A stretch of 64,000 bases of DNA from Clostridium estertheticum (GTDB lineage: Bacteria; Bacillota; Clostridia; Clostridiales; Clostridiaceae), in contig NZ_JAAMNH020000001.1 in assembly GCF_011065935.2 (NCBI RefSeq), forward strand, positions 5,043,001-5,107,000, written 5' to 3'. Numbering within the stretch: the stretch's first letter is position 1; every line of letters starts with the position of its first letter. This document shows positions 15,993 to 25,169 of the stretch, in pieces. Made by a program: the position numbers and the translations under genes. The notes beneath the pieces are model-generated. The model was not told where the DNA came from. It made no database searches and saw only the letters and a program-made list of their open reading frames with translations.

Positions 15993-16688
15993 ATGGGTAT
16001 GGACTGGTACAATATGATAGCATTAAGAAATGGTGGTTATAAAAATAATGCTACTTACATTGTTGAAGGGGTATCTGGTGAGGATGTTTTTGAAGAAAGA
16101 CTAATTAAAATGCTGGGTAATTGCAAATCTGTTTTAGATTCTGGATGTGGCCATGGTGAATTCACTATTAAAATGGGAAGATATGCAAATAATATTATAG
16201 GTTTTGACAACTCAAAAGAATTGATTAAAATTGCAGATGAAATTCTAAAAGAGAGTAAGATTGAGAATGTTAGATTTGTTTACGCATGGACAAGGGATAA
16301 TAAACCTCTTCCTTTTGAAGATGAGCAATTTGATTTAATTTACAGTAGAAGAGGTCCAACCTCAATTGCTTACCATAGTCGAGTTCTTCGTTCTGGAGGA
16401 ACAATCTATGGTATTTGCCCTGAATATCCTAATATTATTGACATTGTTTCAGAAAGACTGTCGCATAATGGTTTTGTTAATATTGAGATAAATGTTTTTG
16501 ATAGTGCAATATTAGTTTTTCCTAATGCTAAAGAATTTGCAAAGTTTTTAACAGCATTTCCTGGCAATCCAGATTATACATTGCCTGAAAGTAAGCAGAT
16601 GTTAGATGGAAAAGTTAAGGAAAACATGATAAATGGGCGACTATGTTATAAACAATGGCGATTTATTTGGAGGGCTTTTAAAGCATAA
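15993..16688 (+). CDS. SAM-dependent methyltransferase
   Basis: 231 residues, ATG 15993 behind GGAGGG. Class I methyltransferase: VLDSGCGHGEFTIKMG (motif I), then IIGFDNSKELIKIA, PLPFEDEQFDLIYSRRG and VLRSGGTIYGICPE. The closing region (FVNIEINVFDSAILVFPNAK) resembles small-molecule methyltransferases. Substrate unknown. Its own promoter (TTGAAC, TATAAT, 18-bp spacer at about 15911-15940) and a repeat of the cassette family directly behind its stop suggest it is another cassette-like unit, here on the plus strand. Confidence 0.8.
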   Translation: MGMDWYNMIALRNGGYKNNATYIVEGVSGEDVFEERLIKMLGNCKSVLDSGCGHGEFTIKMGRYANNIIGFDNSKELIKIADEILKESKIENVRFVYAWTRDNKPLPFEDEQFDLIYSRRGPTSIAYHSRVLRSGGTIYGICPEYPNIIDIVSERLSHNGFVNIEINVFDSAILVFPNAKEFAKFLTAFPGNPDYTLPESKQMLDGKVKENMINGRLCYKQWRFIWRAFKA

Positions 16689-16692
16689 AGAT

Positions 16693-16722
16693 ATTTGTTC
16701 ACAATCTTCATGTATTGTGCTA
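16693..16722 (+). repeat. Intergenic 3'-adjacent repeat, copy 6
   Basis: TTTGTTCACAATCTTCATGT then ATTGTGCTAC on the plus strand, 5 nt after the stop of the methyltransferase gene. It follows the gene's orientation like the minus-strand copies follow theirs. Confidence 0.5.
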
Positions 16723-16737
16723 CCTAACCATCAAAAA

Positions 16738-16775
16738 TAAAATTGAGTTGTCCTAAGTAAACAACTCAATTTTAT
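16738..16775. terminator. Bidirectional terminator
   Basis: AAAATTGAGTTGT/ACAACTCAATTTT stem (16739-16773) with flanking A and T tracts between convergent genes. Confidence 0.8.
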
Positions 16776-16865
16776 ACATAATAATCCTCAATATAGTCTA
16801 ACATAGCATTATATTAAATTGAAAAATTATAATATATCAATCCCATTTCAAATTTTGACAATCAC

Positions 16866-17837
16866 CTAATCTCCTTGTTTAAAAAAACTATCTAAGCTAT
16901 ACCCTGTCGTTTTATTTATAGTTGGTTCTTTCATAAGGGGATTTATCTGAATATCTTCTTTAATAACGTTATAAACTTCATCATAAAGTTCAATTATTTT
17001 GTTTCTATATTCTCTCATTTCATTTAATAAATCATCTATACTATATAAAATATCATTATTTAGTAAATCTTTACCTTGAAATTTTTCACCAGATACATAC
17101 TCTATGTCTACCATTAAATCATCTTTATAATTTAGAACTATTTCCCCGCAAACCTTCTTAGAAGTCTCCTCGTAGAATTTAGTCTTCAATTCTACTTCCA
17201 AGTCACTCTTCTTTACATCTACAACAATCCCATTAGCGTCTTCAACATTAAAATCGTAAGGTACATTAAACTCTTTTAATTTTATATTATGTTTATGTTT
17301 AAGTTGGTTTGCTATTTCTCTTACTACAATATTCTTACCTAAATTAAACCTAAAGTCCTTATTAAATAACCCATATCTATCGCCAAGTATATTAAGATTT
17401 GTTTCATTAGAACCTTTAAGATACTCTATTGTTTTATTATAATTACAACTGTTTTCAGCCTTATTTATCCACTTATTATCGTTTCTTATGATGTCATCTT
17501 TAGGTTTATGTCTTTTAAAATTACAATAAAGCCCCCCAGTATTATATTCATTCCATATCCTGTAATGAAACCATGGAACTTGAAGTAAAATATCAAAACA
17601 GTTATTCAAATCAATAATTGCATGTCTTATATGTGTTCTTCTAATTATATTTAAGAGCATTGTATCTGTAGTATTGGGGTGTTCCTTTTCATCACAATAT
17701 ATTAATGATAATGAAGCGTCTCCTAATGTTTCAATGAAATCATTAACCTTACTAACTCCTAATCTAATATCTTTTGATTCATATTCCATATAATATTCAG
17801 GTCCCAACAATCTCTTTGGTACATCCTTTTGACTCAT
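16866..17837 (-). CDS. Unknown protein paired with Mrr endonuclease
   Basis: 323 residues, start ATG 17837, 28 nt behind the Mrr gene on the same strand. The central segment IVVREIANQLKHKHNIKLKE has the N-x-L-K-H look of HEPN-like helical domains, but the overall family is not recognised. The N-terminal part (THIRHAIIDLNNCFDILLQVPWFHYRIWN) is helical and aromatic; the C-terminal part is charged and helical. Co-transcription with Mrr suggests a shared defence or DNA-quality function; this is inference. Confidence 0.55.
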   Translation of the reverse strand: MSQKDVPKRLLGPEYYMEYESKDIRLGVSKVNDFIETLGDASLSLIYCDEKEHPNTTDTMLLNIIRRTHIRHAIIDLNNCFDILLQVPWFHYRIWNEYNTGGLYCNFKRHKPKDDIIRNDNKWINKAENSCNYNKTIEYLKGSNETNLNILGDRYGLFNKDFRFNLGKNIVVREIANQLKHKHNIKLKEFNVPYDFNVEDANGIVVDVKKSDLEVELKTKFYEETSKKVCGEIVLNYKDDLMVDIEYVSGEKFQGKDLLNNDILYSIDDLLNEMREYRNKIIELYDEVYNVIKEDIQINPLMKEPTINKTTGYSLDSFFKQGD

Positions 17838-17865
17838 TCTTTATTCACCCCCTTACACATTTCCC

Positions 17866-18789
17866 CTATTCGTCCATAAAATAATCACTATCTATCTTCT
17901 TAATCTCATAAACAGTTTCAACCGATACACCTACGTTAAAATCTATCATATATTCAGCTAACTGATGTCCAGCAATTAATACTATCTTCTTAGTAGCTAT
18001 TCTGTTCACATACTCAATAGCCTCATTTGAAAATGTAGATGTAGTTATAAAAATCCCCTTGTTCGCTCCTGGCGTATCTAACGCCCCTGAAAACTTTTGT
18101 ATTTCTGGCCTTCCTACCACTGTATCCTTCCATCTCTTAGCTTGAATATAAATTCTATCAAGCCCAAGTCTATCTTCATTTATTATCCCATCTATACCTT
18201 CATCACCTGTCTTTTTAGTTGCCATTTTAGCCTCTATTCTTGACCCACCATAGCCCATCTTAACAAGTAAATCTAATACAATTTCCTCAAACTTAAAAAA
18301 ATCTACCTCTTTTAGTTTTTCTAATAATTCATCAGCTAACAAAATCTTAATCTTTTTATATGATTCATCTATATTTTCAAAAGGGGTCTTATCTTTGCTT
18401 TCGTCACTAATAATCTCTACCTTTTCACCAATTGCATCTACTTTCTTACTTCTATTTAAATATTCTTTAAAATCTTCATACCTTAACAAATATTTTGAAT
18501 TTAAACTACTGATATTCTCTTTAAGAAGACCTTGTCCGCTCACACTGATTCTAAACAACCCTCTTTTGGGAACTTCAATCAGTCCTGCATTTTTAAGGTA
18601 TGTCTTAGCCCAATTTAATCTATCATAAAATATCTTCTTACCACTTTGAAGCTTTTGATTTATTTCTTCATCAGATAAGTTAAATTCTCTTGCTAAATCC
18701 TCTACACATTGTTTATTGTTGTATAAATTTCCATCAGATATGAGTTTTAAAAGAGGAAGCATAACTTCCTCATACGTTGGAATAGCCAT
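17866..18789 (-). CDS. mrr: Mrr-type restriction endonuclease
   Basis: 307 residues. The N-terminal about 90 residues are the Mrr_N winged helix (MAIPTYEEVMLPLLKLISDG..., RLNWAKTYLKNAGLIEVPKRG). From about 160 comes the Mrr catalytic domain of the PD-(D/E)XK fold: FEEIVLDLLVKMGY, then GDEGIDGII and IYIQAKRW carrying the catalytic Asp and Q-x-K, then GRPEIQKFSGAL and GIFITTSTFS. Mrr enzymes cleave methylated or otherwise foreign DNA. No methylase is adjacent, consistent with a type IV enzyme. Followed by a partner gene of unknown function. Confidence 0.9.
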   Translation of the reverse strand: MAIPTYEEVMLPLLKLISDGNLYNNKQCVEDLAREFNLSDEEINQKLQSGKKIFYDRLNWAKTYLKNAGLIEVPKRGLFRISVSGQGLLKENISSLNSKYLLRYEDFKEYLNRSKKVDAIGEKVEIISDESKDKTPFENIDESYKKIKILLADELLEKLKEVDFFKFEEIVLDLLVKMGYGGSRIEAKMATKKTGDEGIDGIINEDRLGLDRIYIQAKRWKDTVVGRPEIQKFSGALDTPGANKGIFITTSTFSNEAIEYVNRIATKKIVLIAGHQLAEYMIDFNVGVSVETVYEIKKIDSDYFMDE

Positions 18790-18922
18790 TTCTATGCCTC
18801 CTTACAATATTCTCTTACTTAAATTTTCCCTGTAACGATTTAAGCGACCCACCTCTTAACAATAATTATATTTCATCCTTGATACTATTTTATTCTTAGT
18901 TTTTAGTAAAATCAATACAAAT

Positions 18923-18957
18923 GGAAAAACCCTGTAATATATCCTCATATTACAGAG
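18923..18957 (-). terminator. Terminator behind the 19104-19430 gene
   Basis: CTGTAATA/TATTACAG stem followed on the minus strand by GGGTTTTTCC. The rest of the 18790-19103 gap is AT-rich without a supported gene. Confidence 0.7.
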
Positions 18958-19103
18958 CCTCTATTATTATACAATACTTTACTTCCATTCACTTTAACTT
19001 ATCTAATCTATTAAATAGAATTCCTATTTAGTTCATGGGTTATAATTTTAGATAATGAAGTTATCCCAACGTATATTTGTAATTTTTGTACTTCATTATT
19101 TTA

Positions 19104-19430
19104 TCAATTTCCTTTGCTATGTTCTTCATACTTCTTAAATTCATCATTTCCAATACACATACAGAATGCTCTTCTTAATATCCGTATTTCCAAATTAACA
19201 TCAAGCTCTATTAATTCATCAATATCATAAGCTTGATTTATTGAAATCCCTTCATCTTCAATGGTGATAACATACTCTTCTTTACTAATTTCACATTCAC
19301 AGTGTAATGAATATTTATATTCCAATACATCTGAAATATGACTAATCTTTTCACGAACTAATTCCTCCTTTAACTTTTTTTGTATTATATCACTTATTTT
19401 ATTAACTCTGTTCATTACCAATACAACCAT
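19104..19430 (-). CDS. Hypothetical protein, CEC-type small acidic protein
   Basis: About 105-108 residues; the start codon is uncertain because GGGAG touches ATG 19430 and in-frame TTG or ATG codons lie 9-15 nt further in. Contains LHCECEISKEEYVI and the C-terminal helix AYDIDELIELDVNLEIRILR. The gene at 20376-20654 encodes a shorter protein with a comparable layout (CSCCCEK then SYSFKELMVLNIKEEIFEL), so the two may be distant paralogues. No family recognised. Confidence 0.45.
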   Translation of the reverse strand: MVVLVMNRVNKISDIIQKKLKEELVREKISHISDVLEYKYSLHCECEISKEEYVITIEDEGISINQAYDIDELIELDVNLEIRILRRAFCMCIGNDEFKKYEEHSKGN

Positions 19431-19553
19431 CTCCCTAATTTCTATTTATTTGTTTTAAACTAAAGTTCCCTCTACTACCACCAACCAACATATCTATTCT
19501 TCTTTACTTAAAAATTACATATTTACCTTGTGCATTTACAATCTAAGTAATCA

Positions 19554-20306
19554 TTATTGTTGATTATCTATCTTAGTAAGATATAACTTTGCATTTTCTA
19601 TTTCGATATTTAATTGCTCAATACTTCCACCACGAAACAAAACCCATCTGATAGCTTCCTTTTGGCTCATTGGAAGAACATCACCTTTCTTATCTTCGCC
19701 TTCTTCTTTATTTTTTAAGTAGCGATTTGAATTGACCGTTCTAACTGAATACTCCAATACATATAAAAAATATTCACCTTCTGAATTGATGAACAGCTCT
19801 TCATACTCACTTTTAATTTGACCATATCTAATATACTCATTCGTATGAATCTTCAAGGCATAAGATTTGTTAATATCAAATACCCTTCTATTTTTAACAA
19901 AACATAATGTCGGCTTATCAATTTTATATTTTTTCCATTTTAGACTTTCTGAAAAAAACTCTATAATTACAGTAGAGGCCCCTCTATATTCAAGATAATC
20001 TATTGCTTGTTCCTCATTGAATACAGCTATACACTCATTCGCATTTATTATCACATTTATTTGTGATAGGTATGAGTCTCTCGGCACTCCAACGTACAAA
20101 TAGAATTTATTGTTAGTCCCAATATATAACATTTCCCACTCTTCCGTTCCCCAGAGACCAATTTTATGAATAGCTTTATAGAAATCATCATATATACAAA
20201 TTACTTCTCTCTTCTCTATCAAATCATCTATAATTCCTCTTGTATTTTCAGTGTATATTTTAAAATTTTCACCATATATCATTTCATCACTTACTAAGTT
20301 TTTCAT
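19554..20306 (-). CDS. Hypothetical protein with internal duplication
   Basis: 250 residues, ATG 20306. The two halves end in a similar element: QAIDYLEYRGASTVIIEFF in the first half and EAIRWVLFRGGSIEQLNIEIE in the second. Both halves have a preceding beta-rich part with a Tyr-rich strand (KFYLYVGV and EYFLYVLEY). This suggests a duplicated beta-plus-helix domain. No known family. It lies between the two small paralogue-like genes on the same strand. Confidence 0.5.
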   Translation of the reverse strand: MKNLVSDEMIYGENFKIYTENTRGIIDDLIEKREVICIYDDFYKAIHKIGLWGTEEWEMLYIGTNNKFYLYVGVPRDSYLSQINVIINANECIAVFNEEQAIDYLEYRGASTVIIEFFSESLKWKKYKIDKPTLCFVKNRRVFDINKSYALKIHTNEYIRYGQIKSEYEELFINSEGEYFLYVLEYSVRTVNSNRYLKNKEEGEDKKGDVLPMSQKEAIRWVLFRGGSIEQLNIEIENAKLYLTKIDNQQ

Positions 20307-20375
20307 ATTTTTTCACTCCTATCATTTCACTTATTAGCTTTATTTAACTTGCAGGAATATCAGTTACACTACTTT

Positions 20376-20654
20376 CTAATGACCGCTGTTTTCTCTTATA
20401 GTTAGTAACTCAAAGATTTCTTCTTTAATATTTAAGACCATTAATTCTTTAAAGGAATATGATTTCAGACAGTATTTTTCACAACAGCAAGAACATTCTA
20501 ATAATATTCCATATTCCCTTATCTTTTTATTAGTAGCAGATACATTAGATACACCTACCCTCTCCAACATGGACGAAAGTATATTTAATTTATTAACACC
20601 CATTTCATTAGGGAAGTTATCTATTTTTATATTATTTATTTTATTTTTTTTCAT
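20376..20654 (-). CDS. Hypothetical cysteine-rich small protein
   Basis: 92 residues, ATG 20654 with GGAG upstream. A cysteine cluster ECSCCCEKYC lies in the middle and could bind a metal, followed by the helix SFKELMVLNIKEEIFELL. Layout comparable to the product of 19104-19430. Unrecognised family. Confidence 0.45.
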   Translation of the reverse strand: MKKNKINNIKIDNFPNEMGVNKLNILSSMLERVGVSNVSATNKKIREYGILLECSCCCEKYCLKSYSFKELMVLNIKEEIFELLTIRENSGH

Positions 20655-20755
20655 ATTAACAATCTCCTTTTCATCTTTTATTTTTTATAAAACAATTAGT
20701 TTATTGATATTTTCTCTAAAGTAATATATAATTTATTTGATTATTTTAATTTAGA

Positions 20756-20790
20756 GCTTGGGTAACACTTCAATGTTAGCCCAAGCATTT
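20756..20790. terminator. Hairpin terminator
   Basis: GCTTGGGTAACA/TGTTAGCCCAAGC hairpin followed by ATTTTTACTT on the plus strand, just behind the stop of the minus gene at 20795. Confidence 0.6.
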
Positions 20791-20794
20791 TTAC

Positions 20795-21304
20795 TTATTT
20801 TATTCCAAAAATGTCTTTAAGTAATTTATCACCTCCAAAAATGTCTCTTTTTCTTTTCCAGAACTCAAATGCCATTCTAATTACGACAAAGCAATCAAAT
20901 GAATTTAACTTATGTATCTTTTGAAACAGCTTGTCTTTATCAACATCATAAATATCACCAGAACAATATTCATAATTAATTACATCTTCAACCATTCTCA
21001 AAAGGACTCCTTTATCATCATTCCAGGGCGTGTACATAAAACCATTAAATGCCGAAATTAGCAGATTAGCCTCACCTAATGTAAATAATCCTTTTAATTG
21101 TCCTTTTTGATTCTGATACAAGCGATTTAAACTTAGAACCATTTGCTCATTTTTATAATCACAATCAGAACCTACCTCAGCAGGGAACTGGCTTAATGCT
21201 TCCCCCACATCAGTGTTGCTCCCATCTTTATACTGTAACTTTAGAAAGCAACCACCTACATTATTATTATTTTCAACGTTACAACTTAATACTTTATCAT
21301 TCAT
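20795..21304 (-). CDS. Hypothetical protein
   Basis: 169 residues, ATG 21304 behind GAGGA. Contains MVLSLNRLYQNQKGQLKGLF, then FTLGEANLLISAFNGFMY and CFVVIRMAFEFWKRKRD. The helix-rich centre (FTLGEANLLISAFNG) resembles small plasmid-encoded proteins, but I do not recognise a family. Upstream lie two copies of TTGACAA, similar to those in front of the XRE gene at 21488-22042. Confidence 0.5.
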   Translation of the reverse strand: MNDKVLSCNVENNNNVGGCFLKLQYKDGSNTDVGEALSQFPAEVGSDCDYKNEQMVLSLNRLYQNQKGQLKGLFTLGEANLLISAFNGFMYTPWNDDKGVLLRMVEDVINYEYCSGDIYDVDKDKLFQKIHKLNSFDCFVVIRMAFEFWKRKRDIFGGDKLLKDIFGIK

Positions 21305-21436
21305 TTTCTTTTTCCTCCTCTATTTATCTTTTATAGTCATCTTTTAAACCTCTCATTGACTATGATTTTATTGCATACCCCTTGTTGCCATTTGTCAATT
21401 TTATTTTTTAAAATATTTTATTGTCAATGGATTGTA

Positions 21437-21469
21437 TAAAAAAAAGATACAACTTATTAAGTTGTATCA
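21437..21469 (-). terminator. Terminator of the XRE regulator gene
   Basis: GATACAACTT/AAGTTGTATC perfect stem followed on the minus strand by eight U. Confidence 0.9.
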
Positions 21470-21487
21470 TATATATATAACAATATT

Positions 21488-22042
21488 TTATTTTAACTTT
21501 CTTATACTCTTCCTGTAATCATCCAATTCCTCAATTATCTTTTTAAGTACATACATTGTATTCTCCTCATTTGCTGTACCAAAATCAAAGACATCATTTA
21601 TCAACCTAATTAATATTTCTTTTTCAATACTGTTTAATAATTGTTTTTCACTTCCATTTTCTATTTTTGCTGGAACTTCTATATCATTTATACGTATCAT
21701 CGCTTCTATACTACTCTGGCGTGAATTAGAACTTAATATGTTCTCATGCCCAAAGCTCTTTAAAACTTCATTAAAATCTAAATTAAATTTTTCTATTAGC
21801 ACACATACAAGAGAAAATGATACGTTTTCTCTGTTACCATTTTCTATACGGTTCATGTATGAAGCTGTAATCAAGGCTTTATCTTTTTTAACTAAAGCTC
21901 CATCTTCTATTTCCTCAACCTCCACAGTTAACTCACCTTCAATGTCCTTCAAAGATTTATTGAGTTTTTTTCTTTCTCTTTGAATTATTTTCCCAAACGT
22001 TAAAACTTCATTATTAACATCCTCAATATAATCAATTTTCAT
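21488..22042 (-). CDS. XRE-family transcriptional regulator
   Basis: 184 residues from ATG 22042; GGAG lies 12 nt upstream, while the GTG at 22054 abuts that site. The N-terminal helix-turn-helix begins TFGKIIQRERKKLNKSLKDI and ends with ITASYMNRIENGNRENVSF, the typical recognition helix and 'RIENG' turn, but with a 20-residue insertion (ELTVEVEEIEDGALVKKDK) inside the fold. The C-terminus is helical and probably mediates dimerisation. It has a good own promoter at 22070-22098 with TTGTCAA/TTGACAA sites that may be its operators. Confidence 0.75.
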   Translation of the reverse strand: MKIDYIEDVNNEVLTFGKIIQRERKKLNKSLKDIEGELTVEVEEIEDGALVKKDKALITASYMNRIENGNRENVSFSLVCVLIEKFNLDFNEVLKSFGHENILSSNSRQSSIEAMIRINDIEVPAKIENGSEKQLLNSIEKEILIRLINDVFDFGTANEENTMYVLKKIIEELDDYRKSIRKLK

Positions 22043-22054
22043 TATAATACTCAC

Positions 22055-22493
22055 TCCTTTGTACTTAAAATCTTATCATTTCCATTTCTTATTGTCAATA
22101 AATTAATATTAAATAAACTTTTGACAACGGAATGTTTCAAAAATATGTAAATACTTCAGTTCTTTGAGGATGTCTAAGTAACATGATGCTAAATTTCACA
22201 CAAAATAAAACACGTTTAATATTAATTTATTTACTATGTATATTGTTTTATACGCTTCTATTAATAAAACTGGCTTATTACTGTAATATTAGCAATAAAT
22301 GTCCCAATTGATGTTATTGCTTTGATAACCACATACATAATAGATGTTATATTGTTGCCTTCCCATATTTATCTCCACATTTTATCCTAATCACTATGTT
22401 TAAAGGCTTTATAGCACTTTTATCATATTAATGAGTATAATGTTGTAGCTATAACCTTAAATAAGAAAAAAATAGGGGAGCTATACTCTCCTA
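22055..22493. other. Intergenic stretch with promoter only
   Basis: Contains the promoter of the XRE gene at 22070-22098 and the terminator at 22463-22495. No gene seen in the AT-rich remainder. Confidence 0.6.
22070..22098 (-). promoter_or_regulatory. Sigma-A promoter of the XRE gene
   Basis: TTGACA (22098-22093), 17-bp spacer, TAAGAT (22075-22070) on the minus strand. An additional TTGTCAA lies about 20 nt upstream. Confidence 0.75.
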
Positions 22494-22495
22494 TC
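22463..22495 (-). terminator. Terminator of the four-helix-bundle gene
   Basis: ATAGGAGAG/CTCCCCTAT stem (22472-22494) directly at the stop codon, followed on the minus strand by seven U. Confidence 0.8.
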
Positions 22496-23309
22496 ATGCC
22501 ACCTCTCCTATAAGTCTTTTAATATACGAAATAAGGAGTTTTTTTATCTGTTCCAGTAAGTTATCCATTTGATAATGCTCTTGCAAGTCTATATACCCCT
22601 TTAGCTTTAGCACATCAAGCCAACATTGTGTCTCTGTACAAGAGCCGAAACTTATAGAATAGAAGTTTGCTTCGACCTTTTTATAGCCAAATGCCCCTCG
22701 TCCATTACCTTCTGCAATATTAGCGACTATACTCTCCGAAGCTCTTTGTGTCTGTGAAAAGACTGAGTATTGCTCATACTCTGGCAACTTCGCAAGTATT
22801 GGGTATAGTATTTTAAAGAAGTCCATGATTATTTTATAAGCACTCAAATCTCTAAAATCTTTTATTTTATCTAATTCCATTTGGATATTCTTTATATCCA
22901 GTTTATCTCCAACATCAACTGTTTTCATTATTTCATTCTCCTTAATTCTTAAATTTTTTCTGTATGTTCTTAACAGCTTAATTACTTCCAGAGCCTTGTT
23001 CAAAATTTCTTTTACATTTTCATATTTATATTCCTTAGTTGTACCCATATCTTCTATATCCTTCATAAATTCATATGTAAGGCGAATTGCCAGTTTATAA
23101 TGAAAGTCTCTTCTTGTCTCCGATAAAATGCTTCCAATAGCTTGTGCTGTCTCAGTAGCAATTTTAATAGCTTTCTTTTGTACTATTCTATTTTTTTCAG
23201 TATTGCATTTTTCTACAATTTCATTAATTTTCTCTATTAATTCCAGTGTTTTAACATATGCAAACTTTTTCCTGAAATTCTCGTAATAAATTTTTTCATA
23301 AGTATTCAT
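22494..23309 (-). CDS. Four-helix-bundle (S23/Avd-like) protein with N-terminal extension
   Basis: 271 residues. The C-terminal about 115 residues match the four-helix-bundle family seen in 23S rRNA intervening-sequence proteins and Avd: LPEYEQYSVFSQTQRASESI, then VANIAEGNGRGA, GYKKVEANFYSISFGSCTET and a final helix. The N-terminal about 150 residues are also helical (IKIATETAQAIGSILSETRR) and may be a diverged second bundle, roughly doubling the usual 110-130 residue length. No reverse transcriptase is nearby, so a diversity-generating element is not supported. Just downstream of the RecD-like helicase gene. Confidence 0.75.
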   Translation of the reverse strand: MNTYEKIYYENFRKKFAYVKTLELIEKINEIVEKCNTEKNRIVQKKAIKIATETAQAIGSILSETRRDFHYKLAIRLTYEFMKDIEDMGTTKEYKYENVKEILNKALEVIKLLRTYRKNLRIKENEIMKTVDVGDKLDIKNIQMELDKIKDFRDLSAYKIIMDFFKILYPILAKLPEYEQYSVFSQTQRASESIVANIAEGNGRGAFGYKKVEANFYSISFGSCTETQCWLDVLKLKGYIDLQEHYQMDNLLEQIKKLLISYIKRLIGEVA

Positions 23310-23402
23310 ATTTTATCTCCTCTTTTGATTTGAATTATATTTTCTTCTATTACATATATTTTACAGGACAAAACATACTAATATATTTTAGTCTAATTCT
23401 AC

Positions 23403-25169
23403 TTAACTGGCTATTCTTAACCCTATCAATCTCTCCGCTAACAATGAGTGTCTTTCCCTACTTACTCTATTAACAGCTTTATTAAAAGCTTCCTTACTCC
23501 CTATTATAGTGACACTTTCTATCCCTCTTGTTACTGCAACATAAAGCAACTCTCTATTCAACATTCGCTCATGGTCTTTATCTATCACCACTATTACATT
23601 CTTTGCTTCACTACCTTGCATTTTGTGAACCGTTGAAACATATGCAAGTTCTATATTTTCAATCTCCTTTCCTTTAAATGTTACTACTCTACTACCAAAA
23701 TCTACTGTAATAAGTTCAAGCCTGTTAAGATTGCTCTCTACCCAAATTATAAATCCCTTCTGACCATTAAATACGTTTAAAATGTTCTTTGTTAAAATTA
23801 CAGAGTCTAATATGCCAAATTTGTAAACCTCTCTTTCTTGAATACTGTTAAGTCTGTCTGCTATCTCTCTATTCAATTCAACGACCCCACTTCTACCGTT
23901 CTTGATTGGCGAAATGACTTGAATATCATAAATACTTGTACCATTGCTAAGTAGCTTATCTACTTTTTTACTTACTTGTTGTTTGATTTTTTCACTATCA
24001 GTTTCTATAAATTCAAATTCATTTTTTTTAAACCATATTCCTGTCTTTTTCCCAGTTATTTCAGTACCTTCAAGTATCTTGTGTGCAGTAGTTATTATTA
24101 AACTATGTTTTTCTTGCCTAACAACATCTATTAAATTTACTACTGGAATAATTCCACTCTTTAGAAGCCCATCTAAAACGTTTCCTGGTGAAATTGAAGG
24201 TAACTGGAATTTATCGCCTACAATTACTATCTTAGTATTGCTATTATTATTTTGTAAACATTCAAAGAGCATTTTAAATATCTCCAACCCCACAGTACCA
24301 GCTTCGTCAATTATTAAAACATCAGCTTTAACTCCACTCACTTTGTTCCTATCTTCTAACCCTATTCCAAGCAATCTATGTATCGTAGAGCCTTGCATAC
24401 CTGTAACAGAACTCATTCTTTGTACAGCCTTACCAGTAAATGCAACAAGTTGAATATTTTCATAGTTTAAATATTTAAAGCCCCCTATAATAGCCTTAAT
24501 TGCTGTTGTTTTACCTCCTCCTGCAACTCCTGTAATAACACTTAGTCTATTACTTAAAGCCATTTCTACTGCTTCCTTCTGTAACTTATTTAATTTAATA
24601 TCTGCTGAATCATAACCATTTATGAATTCACTAATTTTATTTGAATCGCAGGTGTGTTTTCTATTTTCTCCCACAAAATATGTTATATGATTAGCCAATT
24701 CTACCTCTGCCTTGTACATCCTAATAAGATATATACATTCCCGTCCTTCCTTATCTCGTTCTCGTACAATTTCACATTCAGTTTCTAAAAGTTCTAATGC
24801 CTCTTCTAACTCTTCCTTAATCACTACTTCAACTAACTCTAAAATTTTCTTCTTTAATTCACTTACAAATATAAATGTATCTCCCTTAATCTCTGTCAAA
24901 TACTCAATTACATGAATTATCGTGGCCGCACTAATATCCCTATTTTTATGATTTTCATTTTTGTTAAGACTATTCTTCTCTATAATATCTTTAACTATTT
25001 TTAGCTCAATATGGTAATGACATAGTATATATGGCTTATGTATAATTACATCTATAACATCAATTCCGTAATCATTAATTAATTTATCAGCTACCTCTTC
25101 ATCAATCTTAAATTCCTCTATGAGACTTCCCTTAATCTCTAATCTCTTATCTCTAATCTCTTTCTTCAT
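23403..25169 (-). CDS. RecD-like SF1 DNA helicase
   Basis: 588 residues from ATG 25169, with GGAGAG 9 nt upstream; TTG 25199 lies before the ribosome site. SF1B motifs in order: Walker A VITGVAGGGKTTA, AFTGKAVQRMSS (Ia), VLIIDEAG (Walker B), IVGDKFQLPSISPG (III), VVRQEKHS (IV), STVHKMQGSEAKNVIVVID (V) and ELLYVAVTRG (VI). The N-terminal region (SLIEEFKIDEEVADKLINDYG) has helix-hairpin-helix-like repeats as in RecD2, but the whole is shorter than RecD2 (about 740). It would unwind DNA 5'-3'; on a plasmid-like element it may serve replication or transfer. Confidence 0.85.
   Translation of the reverse strand: MKKEIRDKRLEIKGSLIEEFKIDEEVADKLINDYGIDVIDVIIHKPYILCHYHIELKIVKDIIEKNSLNKNENHKNRDISAATIIHVIEYLTEIKGDTFIFVSELKKKILELVEVVIKEELEEALELLETECEIVRERDKEGRECIYLIRMYKAEVELANHITYFVGENRKHTCDSNKISEFINGYDSADIKLNKLQKEAVEMALSNRLSVITGVAGGGKTTAIKAIIGGFKYLNYENIQLVAFTGKAVQRMSSVTGMQGSTIHRLLGIGLEDRNKVSGVKADVLIIDEAGTVGLEIFKMLFECLQNNNSNTKIVIVGDKFQLPSISPGNVLDGLLKSGIIPVVNLIDVVRQEKHSLIITTAHKILEGTEITGKKTGIWFKKNEFEFIETDSEKIKQQVSKKVDKLLSNGTSIYDIQVISPIKNGRSGVVELNREIADRLNSIQEREVYKFGILDSVILTKNILNVFNGQKGFIIWVESNLNRLELITVDFGSRVVTFKGKEIENIELAYVSTVHKMQGSEAKNVIVVIDKDHERMLNRELLYVAVTRGIESVTIIGSKEAFNKAVNRVSRERHSLLAERLIGLRIAS

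Noticed and set aside
22494..23309. Diversity-generating retroelement (Avd)
   Set aside because: No reverse transcriptase or template/variable repeat in the window.
23944..24453. 169-codon plus-strand ORF
   Set aside because: Antisense to the motif-rich part of the RecD-like helicase; low-complexity Ser/Leu/Ile translation.
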